Notes: generated from the sequence alone by a model not told the origin. A stretch of 27,822 nt of DNA from an uncultured Clostridia bacterium (GCA_937895775.1 CALBLD010000199.1:1-27822); one strand, 5' to 3'. Counted from the stretch's first letter, positions 14,896 to 22,988 are shown. Program-made: numbers and translations.

Positions 14896-17511
14896 TCAGA
14901 CTTCTCCGTCATCCCCGCTGTCCGGCTCTTCGTCGGTTTTTTCGACATTTTCCTCCGACTCGTCTGCGGTCGATTCGACATTTTCCGACTCTTTGTCTTT
15001 TTCATCCTCGTCTTCTTCGATCACGGCGAAATTGACCACCTTGTCACCCTCCGACAGTCTCATTACTATAACGCCGCCCGCAGCTCTGCTGTAAACGGGT
15101 ATGTCGCTGACCGCAAGACGTATTACCGTTCCGTCGGATGTTATAAGCATCAGATCGTCGCTTTCGTCAACCGTTGCGATTCCCGCAAGCGATCCTGTCT
15201 TTTCGGAGATATTATGACATTTTACGCCCTTGCCGCCCCGGTTTTTGCATGCAAAATCCTCAAACGACGACCGCTTGCCGAATCCGCCCTCGGTGACGGT
15301 CACAAGATTGCGGCTGTCATCGACAAGCGCACAGCCGACCACAAAATCGCCGTCCTCAAGTCTTATTCCCCTGACTCCGCGTGCGGTTCTGCCCATGACT
15401 CTCGCGGCGGTCTCGGCAAAGCGGACCGCATTTCCGTTATGGGTCGCAATAATTATATCGTCCGAGCCTGTTGTGTGTCTGACGTAGACAAGCTCGTCGC
15501 CCTCGTCCAGCGAAAGCGCGATTTTGCCGCCCTTTCTCTGTATCTCGAACTCGGAAAGAGCGGTACGCTTGACCGTGCCGTTTTTGGTGACAAAGAGCAG
15601 ATACTCGTCGGGCGCAAATCCGCCGACGGCGATCATTGCGGTGATCTTCTCCCCTTCGCTCATCTCAAGCAGATTCACGATGTTGGTTCCCTTTGCGGTT
15701 CTGCCCGCCTCGGGTACGCGGTACGCCTTTGTGGTGTACACTCTTCCGGTATTCGTAAACATCATCAGCAGGCTGTGAGTATCTACTGCTATGACTTTTT
15801 CTACAAAATCTGTTTCTTTTGTGGTCATACCGATAATACCCTTGCCGCCTCTGCGCTGTGACGAATAGACGTCGTTGTTCTGACGCTTGATGTAACCCGC
15901 ATGGGTCATTGTGATGACGCAGGTATGTCTGTCGATCAGATCCTCGTAGATTATGTCGTTTTCGACCTGAGTGATCTCGGTGCGGCGTTCGTCGCCGTAC
16001 TTTCTTCTGATTTCCAGAAGATCGGTCTTTATGATGTTCTTTATTCTGCCCTCGTCGGCGAGATCGGCGCGGTAGCCCTTGACAAGCTCTGCGAGCGCGG
16101 CAAGTTTTTCCTCGATCTTGTCACGTTCCATTCCGGAAAGACGTCCGAGCGGCATTTCGACGATTGCCTGTGCCTGCGCTTCCGAAAGTCCGCCGTTTTT
16201 CGCCGATTCGAAGTCGGAAAGCTCCTCGAATTTGTCGGTAAGTTCCTTCGATTTGAAGGCTTCCATAAGATTTATCTTTGCTTCTCCGACATTTTTCGAC
16301 GCGCGGATTATCGCGATCACTCTGTCGATATTGTCGATTGCTATCTTGTAGCCCTCGAAAATATGCATGTCATGCAGAGCCGATTCAAGATCATAGCGCA
16401 CTCTGCGCACAACGACCTCTTCCTGATGTGCGATATAGATCGAAAGCGCGTCTTTCAGTGTAAGTATCTTCGGTACTCCGTCCACGATCGCAAGCATATT
16501 GACCGCAAATGTGTCCTGAAGCTGTGTGTATTTGTAAAGCTGGTTCAGAATGACGTTTCCGTTTGCGTCATGACGGTATTCGACGACGACACGCAGACCG
16601 TCCTTGCCCGATTCATCGCGGATCGCGGTGATGCCCTCGATACGCTTGTCCTTTACACATGCAGCCATTGCCTCGACCATCTGCGCCTTGTTGACCGAAT
16701 AGGGTATCTCGGTCGCAATTATGCGGTGCTTTTCCTCGTCAACTTCGCATCTTGCGCGGACCGTTATCCTGCCTTTTCCGGTAGCGTATGCCTCCTGTAT
16801 GCCCGACGTGCCGCAGATTATCGCCGCCGTCGGGAAATCGGGACCCTTTATGAACTGCATCAGGTCGCCGAGACCCGCATCCGGATGATCCATCAGATAA
16901 ATCGTGCCGTCAATGACCTCGCACATGTTGTGAGGCGGGATATTTGTCGCCATGCCGACGGCAATTCCCATCGAACCGTTGACAAGAAGGTTCGGAAAAC
17001 GCGACGGAAGAACAACAGGCTCGGTCAGCTTGTTGTCAAAGTTCGGGATCATATCGACCACGTTTTTCTTTATGTCGGTCAGCATTTCTCCCGCAAGCCG
17101 CGACATCCTTGCCTCGGTGTAACGGTATGCAGCCGCCTGGTCGCCGTCGATGTTACCGAAGTTTCCGTGACCCTCGATCAGCGGATAGCGCAGTGAAAAG
17201 GGCTGTGCAAGGCGGACCATACTTTCGTAAACGGCAGAGTCGCCGTGCGGATGATAGCGTCCGAGCACATTACCGACCGTCGTTGCCGACTTGCGGAATG
17301 GCTTGTCGTATGTCAGATTGTCCTCGTACATCGCGTAAAGTATGCGTCGGTGTACCGGCTTCAGACCGTCTCTCGCATCCGGAAGCGCGCGGCTGACGAT
17401 AACCGACATCGCATAGTTTATGAAGGATTTTTTGACCTCCTTCGCCATCTGCACATCGACTATCTTCTGGTCGGGGTATTCGTAATTCTCGATATTGTCT
17501 TTTTTACTCAT
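14896..17511 (-). CDS. gyrA: DNA gyrase subunit A
   Basis: GyrA cuts and rejoins DNA and wraps it for negative supercoiling, acting as A2B2 with GyrB. The catalytic Tyr131 is in AYRYTEAR. The quinolone-determining segment reads RYHPHGDSAVYES, with Ser92 and Glu96 at the positions matching E. coli Ser83 and Asp87, the susceptible type. The C-terminal wrapping domain contains the GyrA box QRRGGKG, which distinguishes it from ParC. An acidic tail of about 40 residues (ending EEPDSGDDGEV) closes the 871-residue protein. Start ATG 17511 follows AGCAAAAG, a modest site. gyrA is separated from gyrB by the sugar kinase and the three small genes instead of following gyrB directly. Confidence 0.98.
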   Translation of the reverse strand: MSKKDNIENYEYPDQKIVDVQMAKEVKKSFINYAMSVIVSRALPDARDGLKPVHRRILYAMYEDNLTYDKPFRKSATTVGNVLGRYHPHGDSAVYESMVRLAQPFSLRYPLIEGHGNFGNIDGDQAAAYRYTEARMSRLAGEMLTDIKKNVVDMIPNFDNKLTEPVVLPSRFPNLLVNGSMGIAVGMATNIPPHNMCEVIDGTIYLMDHPDAGLGDLMQFIKGPDFPTAAIICGTSGIQEAYATGKGRITVRARCEVDEEKHRIIATEIPYSVNKAQMVEAMAACVKDKRIEGITAIRDESGKDGLRVVVEYRHDANGNVILNQLYKYTQLQDTFAVNMLAIVDGVPKILTLKDALSIYIAHQEEVVVRRVRYDLESALHDMHIFEGYKIAIDNIDRVIAIIRASKNVGEAKINLMEAFKSKELTDKFEELSDFESAKNGGLSEAQAQAIVEMPLGRLSGMERDKIEEKLAALAELVKGYRADLADEGRIKNIIKTDLLEIRRKYGDERRTEITQVENDIIYEDLIDRHTCVITMTHAGYIKRQNNDVYSSQRRGGKGIIGMTTKETDFVEKVIAVDTHSLLMMFTNTGRVYTTKAYRVPEAGRTAKGTNIVNLLEMSEGEKITAMIAVGGFAPDEYLLFVTKNGTVKRTALSEFEIQRKGGKIALSLDEGDELVYVRHTTGSDDIIIATHNGNAVRFAETAARVMGRTARGVRGIRLEDGDFVVGCALVDDSRNLVTVTEGGFGKRSSFEDFACKNRGGKGVKCHNISEKTGSLAGIATVDESDDLMLITSDGTVIRLAVSDIPVYSRAAGGVIVMRLSEGDKVVNFAVIEEDEDEKDKESENVESTADESEENVEKTDEEPDSGDDGEV

Positions 17512-17537
17512 CTTTTGCTGTTTGCCTTTTCTTCCAT

Positions 17538-17564
17538 ATATTATAATGACATATTATAATGACA
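17538..17564 (-). promoter_or_regulatory. Duplicated -10-like element upstream of gyrA
   Basis: Two abutting 13-bp units (17538-17550 and 17551-17563, first base of each unit repeated at the end) each contain ATTATA, which on the - strand is a perfect TATAAT. They lie 27-53 bp upstream of the gyrA start. Clear -35 hexamers are not visible for either copy. Probable promoter region for gyrA, with two possible start points 13 bp apart. Confidence 0.5.
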
Positions 17565-17579
17565 GTTTTACTGCCGCGA

Positions 17580-18002
17580 TCAGAACGATCTCGAAAGCTG
17601 TTCGATCTCGTCCTTGCTCATGATGACGTCGCAGACACCGTCCTCGGACGGCTTCCCGATCACGCCGTATTCCTGCATCATCTCAATGAAGGCATCGGCG
17701 CAGGACGCGCCGACAGACATCTTGCGGCAAAGATATTCGGAGGAAATGTGTCCCTTCTGTGCGGCGAGAAGCAGCGCGCGGTTGAAAAGCGGAGTGCTCT
17801 TCTTCCTTCCGAGTCCCTTTTTGCGCAGTGTGAAAGCCACACCGGGAACCGACAGAACGGTATCCCCGTCCGCCGAATCTCTCGATATACTGTATCCGAC
17901 CGCTTTTATATGAAGCGAGCCTGTTTTGTTGTCCCCTTCAACCGTGTACGGAATGAAGATCGCCGCAAGTGCGGCTGCCGCCAGTATCAGTTTCTTTTTC
18001 AT
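17580..18002 (-). CDS. Membrane-anchored small protein with FtsK-gamma-like winged helix
   Basis: Not a family I can name. The 140 residues begin with MKKKLILAAAALAAIFIPYTV, a signal-like or membrane segment, then a short strand-rich linker (SLHIKAVGYSIS, VPGVAFTL) and a basic patch (RKKGLGRKKS). Residues about 72-136 match the FtsK/SpoIIIE gamma pattern: LFNRALLLAAQKGHIS, SEYLCRKMSVG, then IEMMQEYGVIGKPSEDG. In FtsK this winged helix reads polar DNA motifs (KOPS/SRS). Here the N-terminal lysines predict the rest to lie outside the membrane, which conflicts with DNA binding unless the segment is not inserted. Start ATG 18002 follows AAAGGAAAC. It is the last of three small genes before gyrA. 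The domain assignment is by eye. Confidence 0.72.
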   Translation of the reverse strand: MKKKLILAAAALAAIFIPYTVEGDNKTGSLHIKAVGYSISRDSADGDTVLSVPGVAFTLRKKGLGRKKSTPLFNRALLLAAQKGHISSEYLCRKMSVGASCADAFIEMMQEYGVIGKPSEDGVCDVIMSKDEIEQLSRSF

Positions 18003-18043
18003 AATTGTTTCCTTTCGTTGTAATAGGAATTATCCGGCTTCTT

Positions 18044-18232
18044 TCAGAACAGCTTCAGCTTTATACGGTTTTCCTCGTCGGAATTCCTGTCATAATCAAG
18101 CTTCCACAAAAAAGCCTTCAATGATATCTTTTCCGGCTTTTTTTCCGCGTCGCGTTCTATTTTCACGCGGTACGGCAGAACTATCGCCGATACGAACAGA
18201 GCTTTTACAAGCTTTTCTGACAGATCACTCAT
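18044..18232 (-). CDS. 62-residue membrane-anchored protein of unknown function
   Basis: Unrecognised. A hydrophobic segment (KALFVSAIVLPYRV, residues about 10-23) is followed by a charged part with KISLKAFLWKLDY. The arrangement of hydrophobic segment, LP-x-x-V and then a (L/I)KA segment is shared with its two neighbours (FIPYTV...HIKAVGY and FIPVEV...RIKG), which is why I accept this short frame as a gene. Start ATG 18232 overlaps the stop of the cysteine-rich gene by eight bases, suggesting coupled translation, and the next gene begins 41 bp downstream. Confidence 0.65.
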   Translation of the reverse strand: MSDLSEKLVKALFVSAIVLPYRVKIERDAEKKPEKISLKAFLWKLDYDRNSDEENRIKLKLF

Positions 18233-18710
18233 TTGTTTCCTTCTCCGGATCGGAATTGTTGTTTATTCCGACCTTGCCGTTTTCGCCGACAAGTCCGACA
18301 CATTCGACACATCCGACGCAGTCAACACAGTCAACGCACTCGATACAGTCGGTGCAGCTGTCGCAGTCAAAGCAGTCCACACATCCGATGCAGTCGTCGC
18401 AAGCCTCGCATCCGACGCAGGATGTGCAGTCGTCGGAGGAGATACAGCCGTGACAGTCCTTGCAGCGGACGCAATCGACATTGTCGTCCTCACTGCCGAC
18501 AGCCGGCTTTACCGTCATCCTGTCGATCAGAAGACTGCCGAGACTTCCGTTTCTGATTACGCGGTCGTTTTCGTCATTTTCTTCGGTATTGTCGCCCTTT
18601 TTCCTGCCCTTGATTCTCCACTTTCCGCTTTCGTAGACTTCAACCGGGATAAAAAGTGCTCCGACTGCGGCTACTGCTGCCGCTGCGCATGCTATCAGTA
18701 ATTTTTTCAT
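18225..18710 (-). CDS. Membrane-anchored cysteine-triplet-repeat protein
   Basis: Unrecognised. The 161 residues start with a hydrophobic segment (LLIACAAAAVAAVGALFIPVEV), then a basic stretch (WRIKGRKKGD), an acidic stretch, and a repeat domain at residues 80-137 in which every third residue is Cys. There are 19 Cys in 20 positions, with Ser at position 92. The residue before Cys is most often Asp or Gly (units such as VDC, DDC, IGC). The C-terminus is short and polar. Such spacing could bind metal or Fe-S clusters, form a disulfide-rich rod, or build an ultra-short solenoid; none can be chosen from sequence. Start ATG 18710 follows GAGGAAAAAG. First of three small genes before gyrA; the 54-bp gap to the sugar kinase contains only a weak 4-bp stem. 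Confidence 0.75.
   Translation of the reverse strand: MKKLLIACAAAAVAAVGALFIPVEVYESGKWRIKGRKKGDNTEENDENDRVIRNGSLGSLLIDRMTVKPAVGSEDDNVDCVRCKDCHGCISSDDCTSCVGCEACDDCIGCVDCFDCDSCTDCIECVDCVDCVGCVECVGLVGENGKVGINNNSDPEKETNE
18300..18473. repeat. In-frame tandem tripeptide (x-x-Cys) repeat
   Basis: Codons 80-137 of the cysteine-rich gene form 20 tandem 9-bp units, each ending in a Cys codon except one Ser. On the + strand this appears as recurring GCAGTC / ACAGTC / GCACTC blocks. The units are not identical at DNA level, so it is an old or selected repeat rather than fresh slippage. Confidence 0.9.
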
Positions 18711-18764
18711 TTCTTTTTCCTCTTTCTTAATAATTATTTTATGCGGATATTACCGCTTTGTTTT

Positions 18765-19895
18765 TTATTCTTCGGTTTTTTCTTCTTTTGCCGATTCTTC
18801 ATGAGCTGATTCGGCTTCTTTTTTCTTTATTGTTCTTGTCGCTGTTCTTTTCTTTCTTCTGCGTCTTCCCTTTTCCTTCGGTTTGACCTTCGGTTTCAGC
18901 TTATGCATGTATTTTCCCATCTCGGATGCCATCGGAAGTCCGTCGGCAATTTTCGATACATAAACAACCGCCGCAGATGTCGCCGCCTTTATCGCATATT
19001 CAAGCTGCGGGATTTCGCTGAAATATCCGTCGCAGGCGTACAGGAAACAACCGAGAAAAACATCTCCGGCTCCGTAAGCTCTGTAAACTTCGGGGACTTC
19101 CAGCGTTTTGGTTTCGATTTCCACACTGTCGCTCACATAATAGGATCCGTCCGAGTCAAGTGTACACAGGATGTTGATACCGTACTTGTTGAAAAGTCTG
19201 CGGACAAAGCGTTCGGCTGTCCCTCCTGTGTGAAAATCCTCTTCGGTAAGACCGGTCATCTTTTTGACCATATCTTTGTCGGTGTCTCTTTCCTTTTCGT
19301 AAAGCTTGTAAAGCTCCGAAATATTCGGTTTCATCATAAAAGGCTTACATTCACGACCCTCGCAGATCTCGCAGAGAAGCTCTCCCGGAAGATCGGCTAT
19401 GACCTTTACATTGCCGTGATTCAACCGCCTTATAATCTTCTTCAGCCTGATGATATCCACACCCTGTGGCAAACTTCCGCACAGCAGTGCAAACTGTGGA
19501 ATATCTGTTGAAATCTCTCTGTTGACAATATCCATAAAGGCGTTGAACTCTGCGTTTTTGATCGGACCGCCGGGTTCGTCTATCCGCATGGCATTGCCTT
19601 CGCAGTCGATAAGTCTCGTGCATACTCCCGTCTGAGATTCGGTCTCGACAAGCATTGCCTGTATGCCTTCTTCTCTCAGTTTCTTTCTGACTTTTTGTCC
19701 TCTTTCTCCGCCGACAAAGCCGATATATTTTACGTCTTCACCGAATCTTGCCATTACCGTTGCGGCGTTGATTCCCGACCCTCCGATATCCTCACGAACG
19801 TTTACCGCATTGTAAATATTGCCGGAATGCAATTTTTCCTTAAGCCTTATTGTGCGATCGATTGTCGGATTCATTCCGATAACAAGACAGTTCAT
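18765..19895 (-). CDS. PfkB-family sugar/tagatose/fructose-phosphate kinase with basic C-terminal tail
   Basis: The fold and motifs match the 1-phosphofructokinase / tagatose-6-phosphate kinase branch (FruK/LacC) of the PfkB family, which phosphorylates sugar phosphates with ATP. Visible features are MNPTIDRT at the N-terminus, GGSGINAATVMARFG (first signature), LLCGSLPQGV, KPNISEL and the catalytic AYGAGDVFLG. I start at ATG 19895 (MNCLVIG), with AAAGGAAG upstream; the longer frame to 19937 lacks support. The last about 45 residues are a Lys/Arg/Glu-rich, Ala-rich tail not part of the kinase fold. The gene begins 60 bp after gyrB. No transporter or PTS gene is nearby, so the substrate is unknown. 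Confidence 0.87.
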   Translation of the reverse strand: MNCLVIGMNPTIDRTIRLKEKLHSGNIYNAVNVREDIGGSGINAATVMARFGEDVKYIGFVGGERGQKVRKKLREEGIQAMLVETESQTGVCTRLIDCEGNAMRIDEPGGPIKNAEFNAFMDIVNREISTDIPQFALLCGSLPQGVDIIRLKKIIRRLNHGNVKVIADLPGELLCEICEGRECKPFMMKPNISELYKLYEKERDTDKDMVKKMTGLTEEDFHTGGTAERFVRRLFNKYGINILCTLDSDGSYYVSDSVEIETKTLEVPEVYRAYGAGDVFLGCFLYACDGYFSEIPQLEYAIKAATSAAVVYVSKIADGLPMASEMGKYMHKLKPKVKPKEKGRRRRKKRTATRTIKKKEAESAHEESAKEEKTEE

Positions 19896-19955
19896 AAACA
19901 AACTTCCTTTCTTTTCGCTCATGCGGTCATGCCGCAAAAAAGCTTTTTTTACGGA

Positions 19956-21875
19956 TCAGACATCAAGATTTGTTACAAAGGTCGCATTTTTTTCGATAAA
20001 TTCACGTCTCGGCTCGACCTCGTCTCCCATAAGGAGCGAAAAAGCTTCGTCGCACTGCATTGCATCCTCTATCGTAACCTTTAAAAGAGTACGCGTTTCG
20101 GGATTCATCGTCGTTTCCCAGAGCTGTGAAGGATCCATCTCACCGAGACCTTTGTATCTTTCGGCTTCGACACCTTTTGTTCCGAGTTCGGCTATCGCAT
20201 CGTCCCTTTCCTTGTCGGAAAAGGCGTATCTTATCTGTTTTCCCTTGAATACCTTGTAAAGCGGAGGCTGTGCGAGATAAATGTGTCCGTCCTCGACCAG
20301 CTTCTTCATGTGACGGTAGAAGAATGTCAGAAGAAGTATCTGTATGTGCGCTCCGTCAACATCGGCATCCGCCATTATAATTATCTTACCGTAGCGGAGC
20401 TTTGATGCATCGAATTCGGATCCGATTCCGCATCCGATCGACTGAATGATAGGCGTCAGCGATTGGTTCGAATATACCTTGTCAAGCCTGCTCTTTTCGA
20501 CGTTCAGTACCTTTCCTCTCAGAGGAAGTATCGCCTGAAACTTCGAATTTCTGCCGTCCTTTGCCGAGCCGCCCGCCGAATTACCCTCGACGAGATACAG
20601 TTCGGTCACATCGACCGATTTTTCCTGACAGTCCCAGAGCTTGCCGGGAAGTCCCGCTCCCTCAAGTGCGCCCTTTCGCCTTGTGAGATCCCTTGCCTTG
20701 CGTGCAGCCTCTCTTGCTCTCGACGCAGCCATTGCCTTATCAAGTATGGCACGGCAGACCGCCGGATTTTCTTCCATGAATTCGGACAGTTTTTCGTTTA
20801 CCGCGTTGTAGACAAATGTACGCATGTCCGAGTTGCCGAGTTTGGTTTTCGTCTGACCCTCGAACTGTGCGTCACGCAGTTTTACCGATACGACCGCGCA
20901 AAGTCCTTCCATGACGTCGTCTCCGGTCAGCTTGTCGTCACCCTTCAGCACGTTCAGCTTTTTGCCGTATTCGTTGAGTACCCTCGACAGTGCGGTCTTG
21001 AAACCGGTCTCGTGCGTTCCGCCCTCCATTGTATGGATGTTGTTTGCAAAGGTCATCAGGGTGTCCTGATAGCTTGTGTTGTACTGGAGTGCGACCTCGG
21101 CGGTCGTGTCCCCGTTTTGTGCCTTTATATAAATGACCTGCGGATGCACCTTTTCGCAGTGCTTTATCGAATTTAAATGTTCTACAAACGAGATTATTCC
21201 GCCCTCGTAATGCAGTACGTTCTCGACTGCCGGCTCGACTCTTTCGTCTCTGAATATTATTTTTACTCCCGCATTGAGGAACGCCTGCTCGCGCAGTCTG
21301 TTCAGAAGCGTTTCGTAATCGAAAACGGTCGTTTCGGTAAATATTTCGGGGTCGGGCATAAATCTGACATAAAGTCCGTGTTCGTCGGTATCGCAGATTT
21401 TTTCAAATCCGGACGAAACCTTGCCTCTTTCGAACTTTTCGGTGCATTTTATCCCGCTGTTGCTGTTTTCATAGACCAGCCATGTCGAAAGCGCGTTTAC
21501 GACAGATGCGCCGACTCCGTGCAGACCTCCGGATATTGCGTATCCTTCGCCGCCGAATTTTCCTCCTGCATGAAGCACGGTAAAGACCACCTCGGGTGTC
21601 GGTATACCCATTTTGTGATGAACGGCGTTCGGTATTCCGCGTCCGTTATCCTTTACCGAGCATGAGCCGTCGCTGTTCAGTGTGACGATTATTTTGTCGC
21701 ACTCTCCGGCAAGTGCCTCATCTATTGAGTTATCGACTATTTCGTACACAAGATGGTGAAGTCCGCGCAGTGATGTCGAACCGATATACATTCCCGGTCG
21801 TTTTCTCACCGCTTCAAGTCCTTCAAGAACCTGTATCTGATTTTCGTCGTAATTCGAATGTGTTTTCTCTGACAT
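19956..21875 (-). CDS. gyrB: DNA gyrase subunit B
   Basis: GyrB supplies the ATPase and Toprim parts of gyrase. In order: N-terminal YDENQIQVLEGLEAVRKRPGMYIG, GHKL ATP-site motifs EIVDNSIDEA and DNGRGIP and GGLHGVGASVVNALS, a transducer domain, then Toprim with VEGNSAGGSAKDGR and MADADVDGAHI, and a C-terminal YKGLGEMDPSQLWETTMNPETR. Length 639 is typical. The Toprim motif normally reads EGDSAGG; here residue 432 is Asn (codon AAT at 20580-20582), the position equivalent to E. coli Asp426, where Asn gives nalidixic acid resistance. Start ATG 21875 follows GGAAGG, three bases after the recF stop. Confidence 0.98.
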   Translation of the reverse strand: MSEKTHSNYDENQIQVLEGLEAVRKRPGMYIGSTSLRGLHHLVYEIVDNSIDEALAGECDKIIVTLNSDGSCSVKDNGRGIPNAVHHKMGIPTPEVVFTVLHAGGKFGGEGYAISGGLHGVGASVVNALSTWLVYENSNSGIKCTEKFERGKVSSGFEKICDTDEHGLYVRFMPDPEIFTETTVFDYETLLNRLREQAFLNAGVKIIFRDERVEPAVENVLHYEGGIISFVEHLNSIKHCEKVHPQVIYIKAQNGDTTAEVALQYNTSYQDTLMTFANNIHTMEGGTHETGFKTALSRVLNEYGKKLNVLKGDDKLTGDDVMEGLCAVVSVKLRDAQFEGQTKTKLGNSDMRTFVYNAVNEKLSEFMEENPAVCRAILDKAMAASRAREAARKARDLTRRKGALEGAGLPGKLWDCQEKSVDVTELYLVEGNSAGGSAKDGRNSKFQAILPLRGKVLNVEKSRLDKVYSNQSLTPIIQSIGCGIGSEFDASKLRYGKIIIMADADVDGAHIQILLLTFFYRHMKKLVEDGHIYLAQPPLYKVFKGKQIRYAFSDKERDDAIAELGTKGVEAERYKGLGEMDPSQLWETTMNPETRTLLKVTIEDAMQCDEAFSLLMGDEVEPRREFIEKNATFVTNLDV

Positions 21876-21878
21876 TTT

Positions 21879-22988
21879 TTATATCCTTCCTGTGTCCGTT
21901 AGGTTCTGTGTTTCACTGTATCTGCCGCCCTTGCAGACTATAAGTCTTGCGCCTTCGAAAGACTTTTCAAAGCTGCATGCCGTGATGATAACCTGTCTTT
22001 TGTCAAGCCCCGACATTATATAGCTTTTCCGCCTTTCGTCAAGCTCGGACAATATATCGTCAAGCAGAAACACCGGATATTCGCCGGTTATCTGCTTCGA
22101 TATTTCTCCCTCGGCAAGCTTCATCGCAAGCGAGACCGATCTCTGCTGTCCCTGCGAGCCGTAGGCTCTGACCGCATTTTCGTTGAGATATATCCCGATA
22201 TCGTCCCTGTGGACGCCGTAAAGCGTGGTTCCCGCCGCAATTTCTTTTCTTCTTGCCTTCGAAAAAAGCTCTCTGTATTCGTCAGCCGTATGCCCGCCGA
22301 CGTATGAAAGTCTGACTTTTTCGCCGCCCGACGTCATATCATCGAAAATATCGGCAACGATCGACGACAGCTTTTCGGTGTAGTCACTCCTCATATGTGA
22401 AACAAATTCGCTCTCAAATACAAGCTTTTCGGTCCACACATCAAGATTTGCGTCGGCATCCCCGCCCGAAATCTCACCCGATGCCATCATCGACAGCAGT
22501 CGGTTTCTCTGCAGAAGCAGTCGGTTGAAGTCGCGCAGATGAGCCATATATGACGGATAAAGCTGACAGAGCGCACTGTCAAGAAAGTTTCTGCGCTCGG
22601 ACGGTCCGTCTTTCACGACCGAAAGATGACCGGGCGTAAAGAGCACCGCACGGAAATTGCCGATGTAATCGGAAGCGCGTTTTATCACCAGCGAATTCTT
22701 TTTGCATATTTTTCTTCCGGCTGACGTTATCGTCATGTCAAGCCCGTTTTCCCTGCCGCCCGAGCTGTAATCAAGCGTAACTCTTGCAAAATCTCCCGAA
22801 AATCCGATCATTTCGCGGTCTTTTGCCGCACGGTGCGAGCGGCATGCGGCGTGCAGATAGATACCTTCGAGCGCATTTGTCTTTCCCTGCGCGTTGTCTC
22901 CGCAGATCACGTTTACCCCGTCGCAGAATTCGATTTTCTGATCGGATATGTTGCGGAAGTTTATATATCCCGCGCTTTTACAAATCAT
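21879..22988 (-). CDS. recF: DNA replication and repair protein RecF
   Basis: RecF is an SMC-like ATPase that loads RecA at gaps with RecO and RecR. Walker A is GDNAQGKTNA (30-39), the signature region is YGSQGQQRSVSLAMKLAE, and Walker B with the D-loop is VFLLDDILSELDERR. The N-terminal NFRN and the 369-residue length are standard. Start ATG 22988 has GAGG ten bases upstream. It lies 30 bp after dnaN and three bases before gyrB, so dnaN-recF-gyrB is likely one transcript. The S4-domain gene (rlbA/yaaA) often found between dnaN and recF is missing. Confidence 0.97.
   Translation of the reverse strand: MICKSAGYINFRNISDQKIEFCDGVNVICGDNAQGKTNALEGIYLHAACRSHRAAKDREMIGFSGDFARVTLDYSSGGRENGLDMTITSAGRKICKKNSLVIKRASDYIGNFRAVLFTPGHLSVVKDGPSERRNFLDSALCQLYPSYMAHLRDFNRLLLQRNRLLSMMASGEISGGDADANLDVWTEKLVFESEFVSHMRSDYTEKLSSIVADIFDDMTSGGEKVRLSYVGGHTADEYRELFSKARRKEIAAGTTLYGVHRDDIGIYLNENAVRAYGSQGQQRSVSLAMKLAEGEISKQITGEYPVFLLDDILSELDERRKSYIMSGLDKRQVIITACSFEKSFEGARLIVCKGGRYSETQNLTDTGRI

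Noticed and set aside
15901..17196. Long + strand open frame (431 codons) opposite gyrA
   Set aside because: gyrA is certain on the other strand; the antisense translation is Cys/His/Arg-rich low-plausibility sequence without domains.
18225..18710. Cysteine-rich protein as a ribosomal peptide (RiPP/SCIFF-type) precursor
   Set aside because: No radical-SAM maturase or peptidase is nearby (rimO is the tRNA/ribosome-type enzyme), and the N-terminal membrane segment does not look like a RiPP leader.
18225..18710. Lipobox in the cysteine-rich protein (LLIAC at residues 4-8)
   Set aside because: The Cys is only eight residues from the start, too short for a type II signal peptide.
18711..18764. 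Terminator after the cysteine-rich gene's upstream neighbour
   Set aside because: Only a four-bp GCGG/CCGC stem precedes a mixed A/T stretch; too weak to call.
19896..19955. Terminator between gyrB and the sugar kinase
   Set aside because: A short GCGG/CCGC stem and an A6-GC-T6 palindrome exist, but the order on the transcribed strand (palindrome first, stem after, no following T-run) does not fit an intrinsic terminator.
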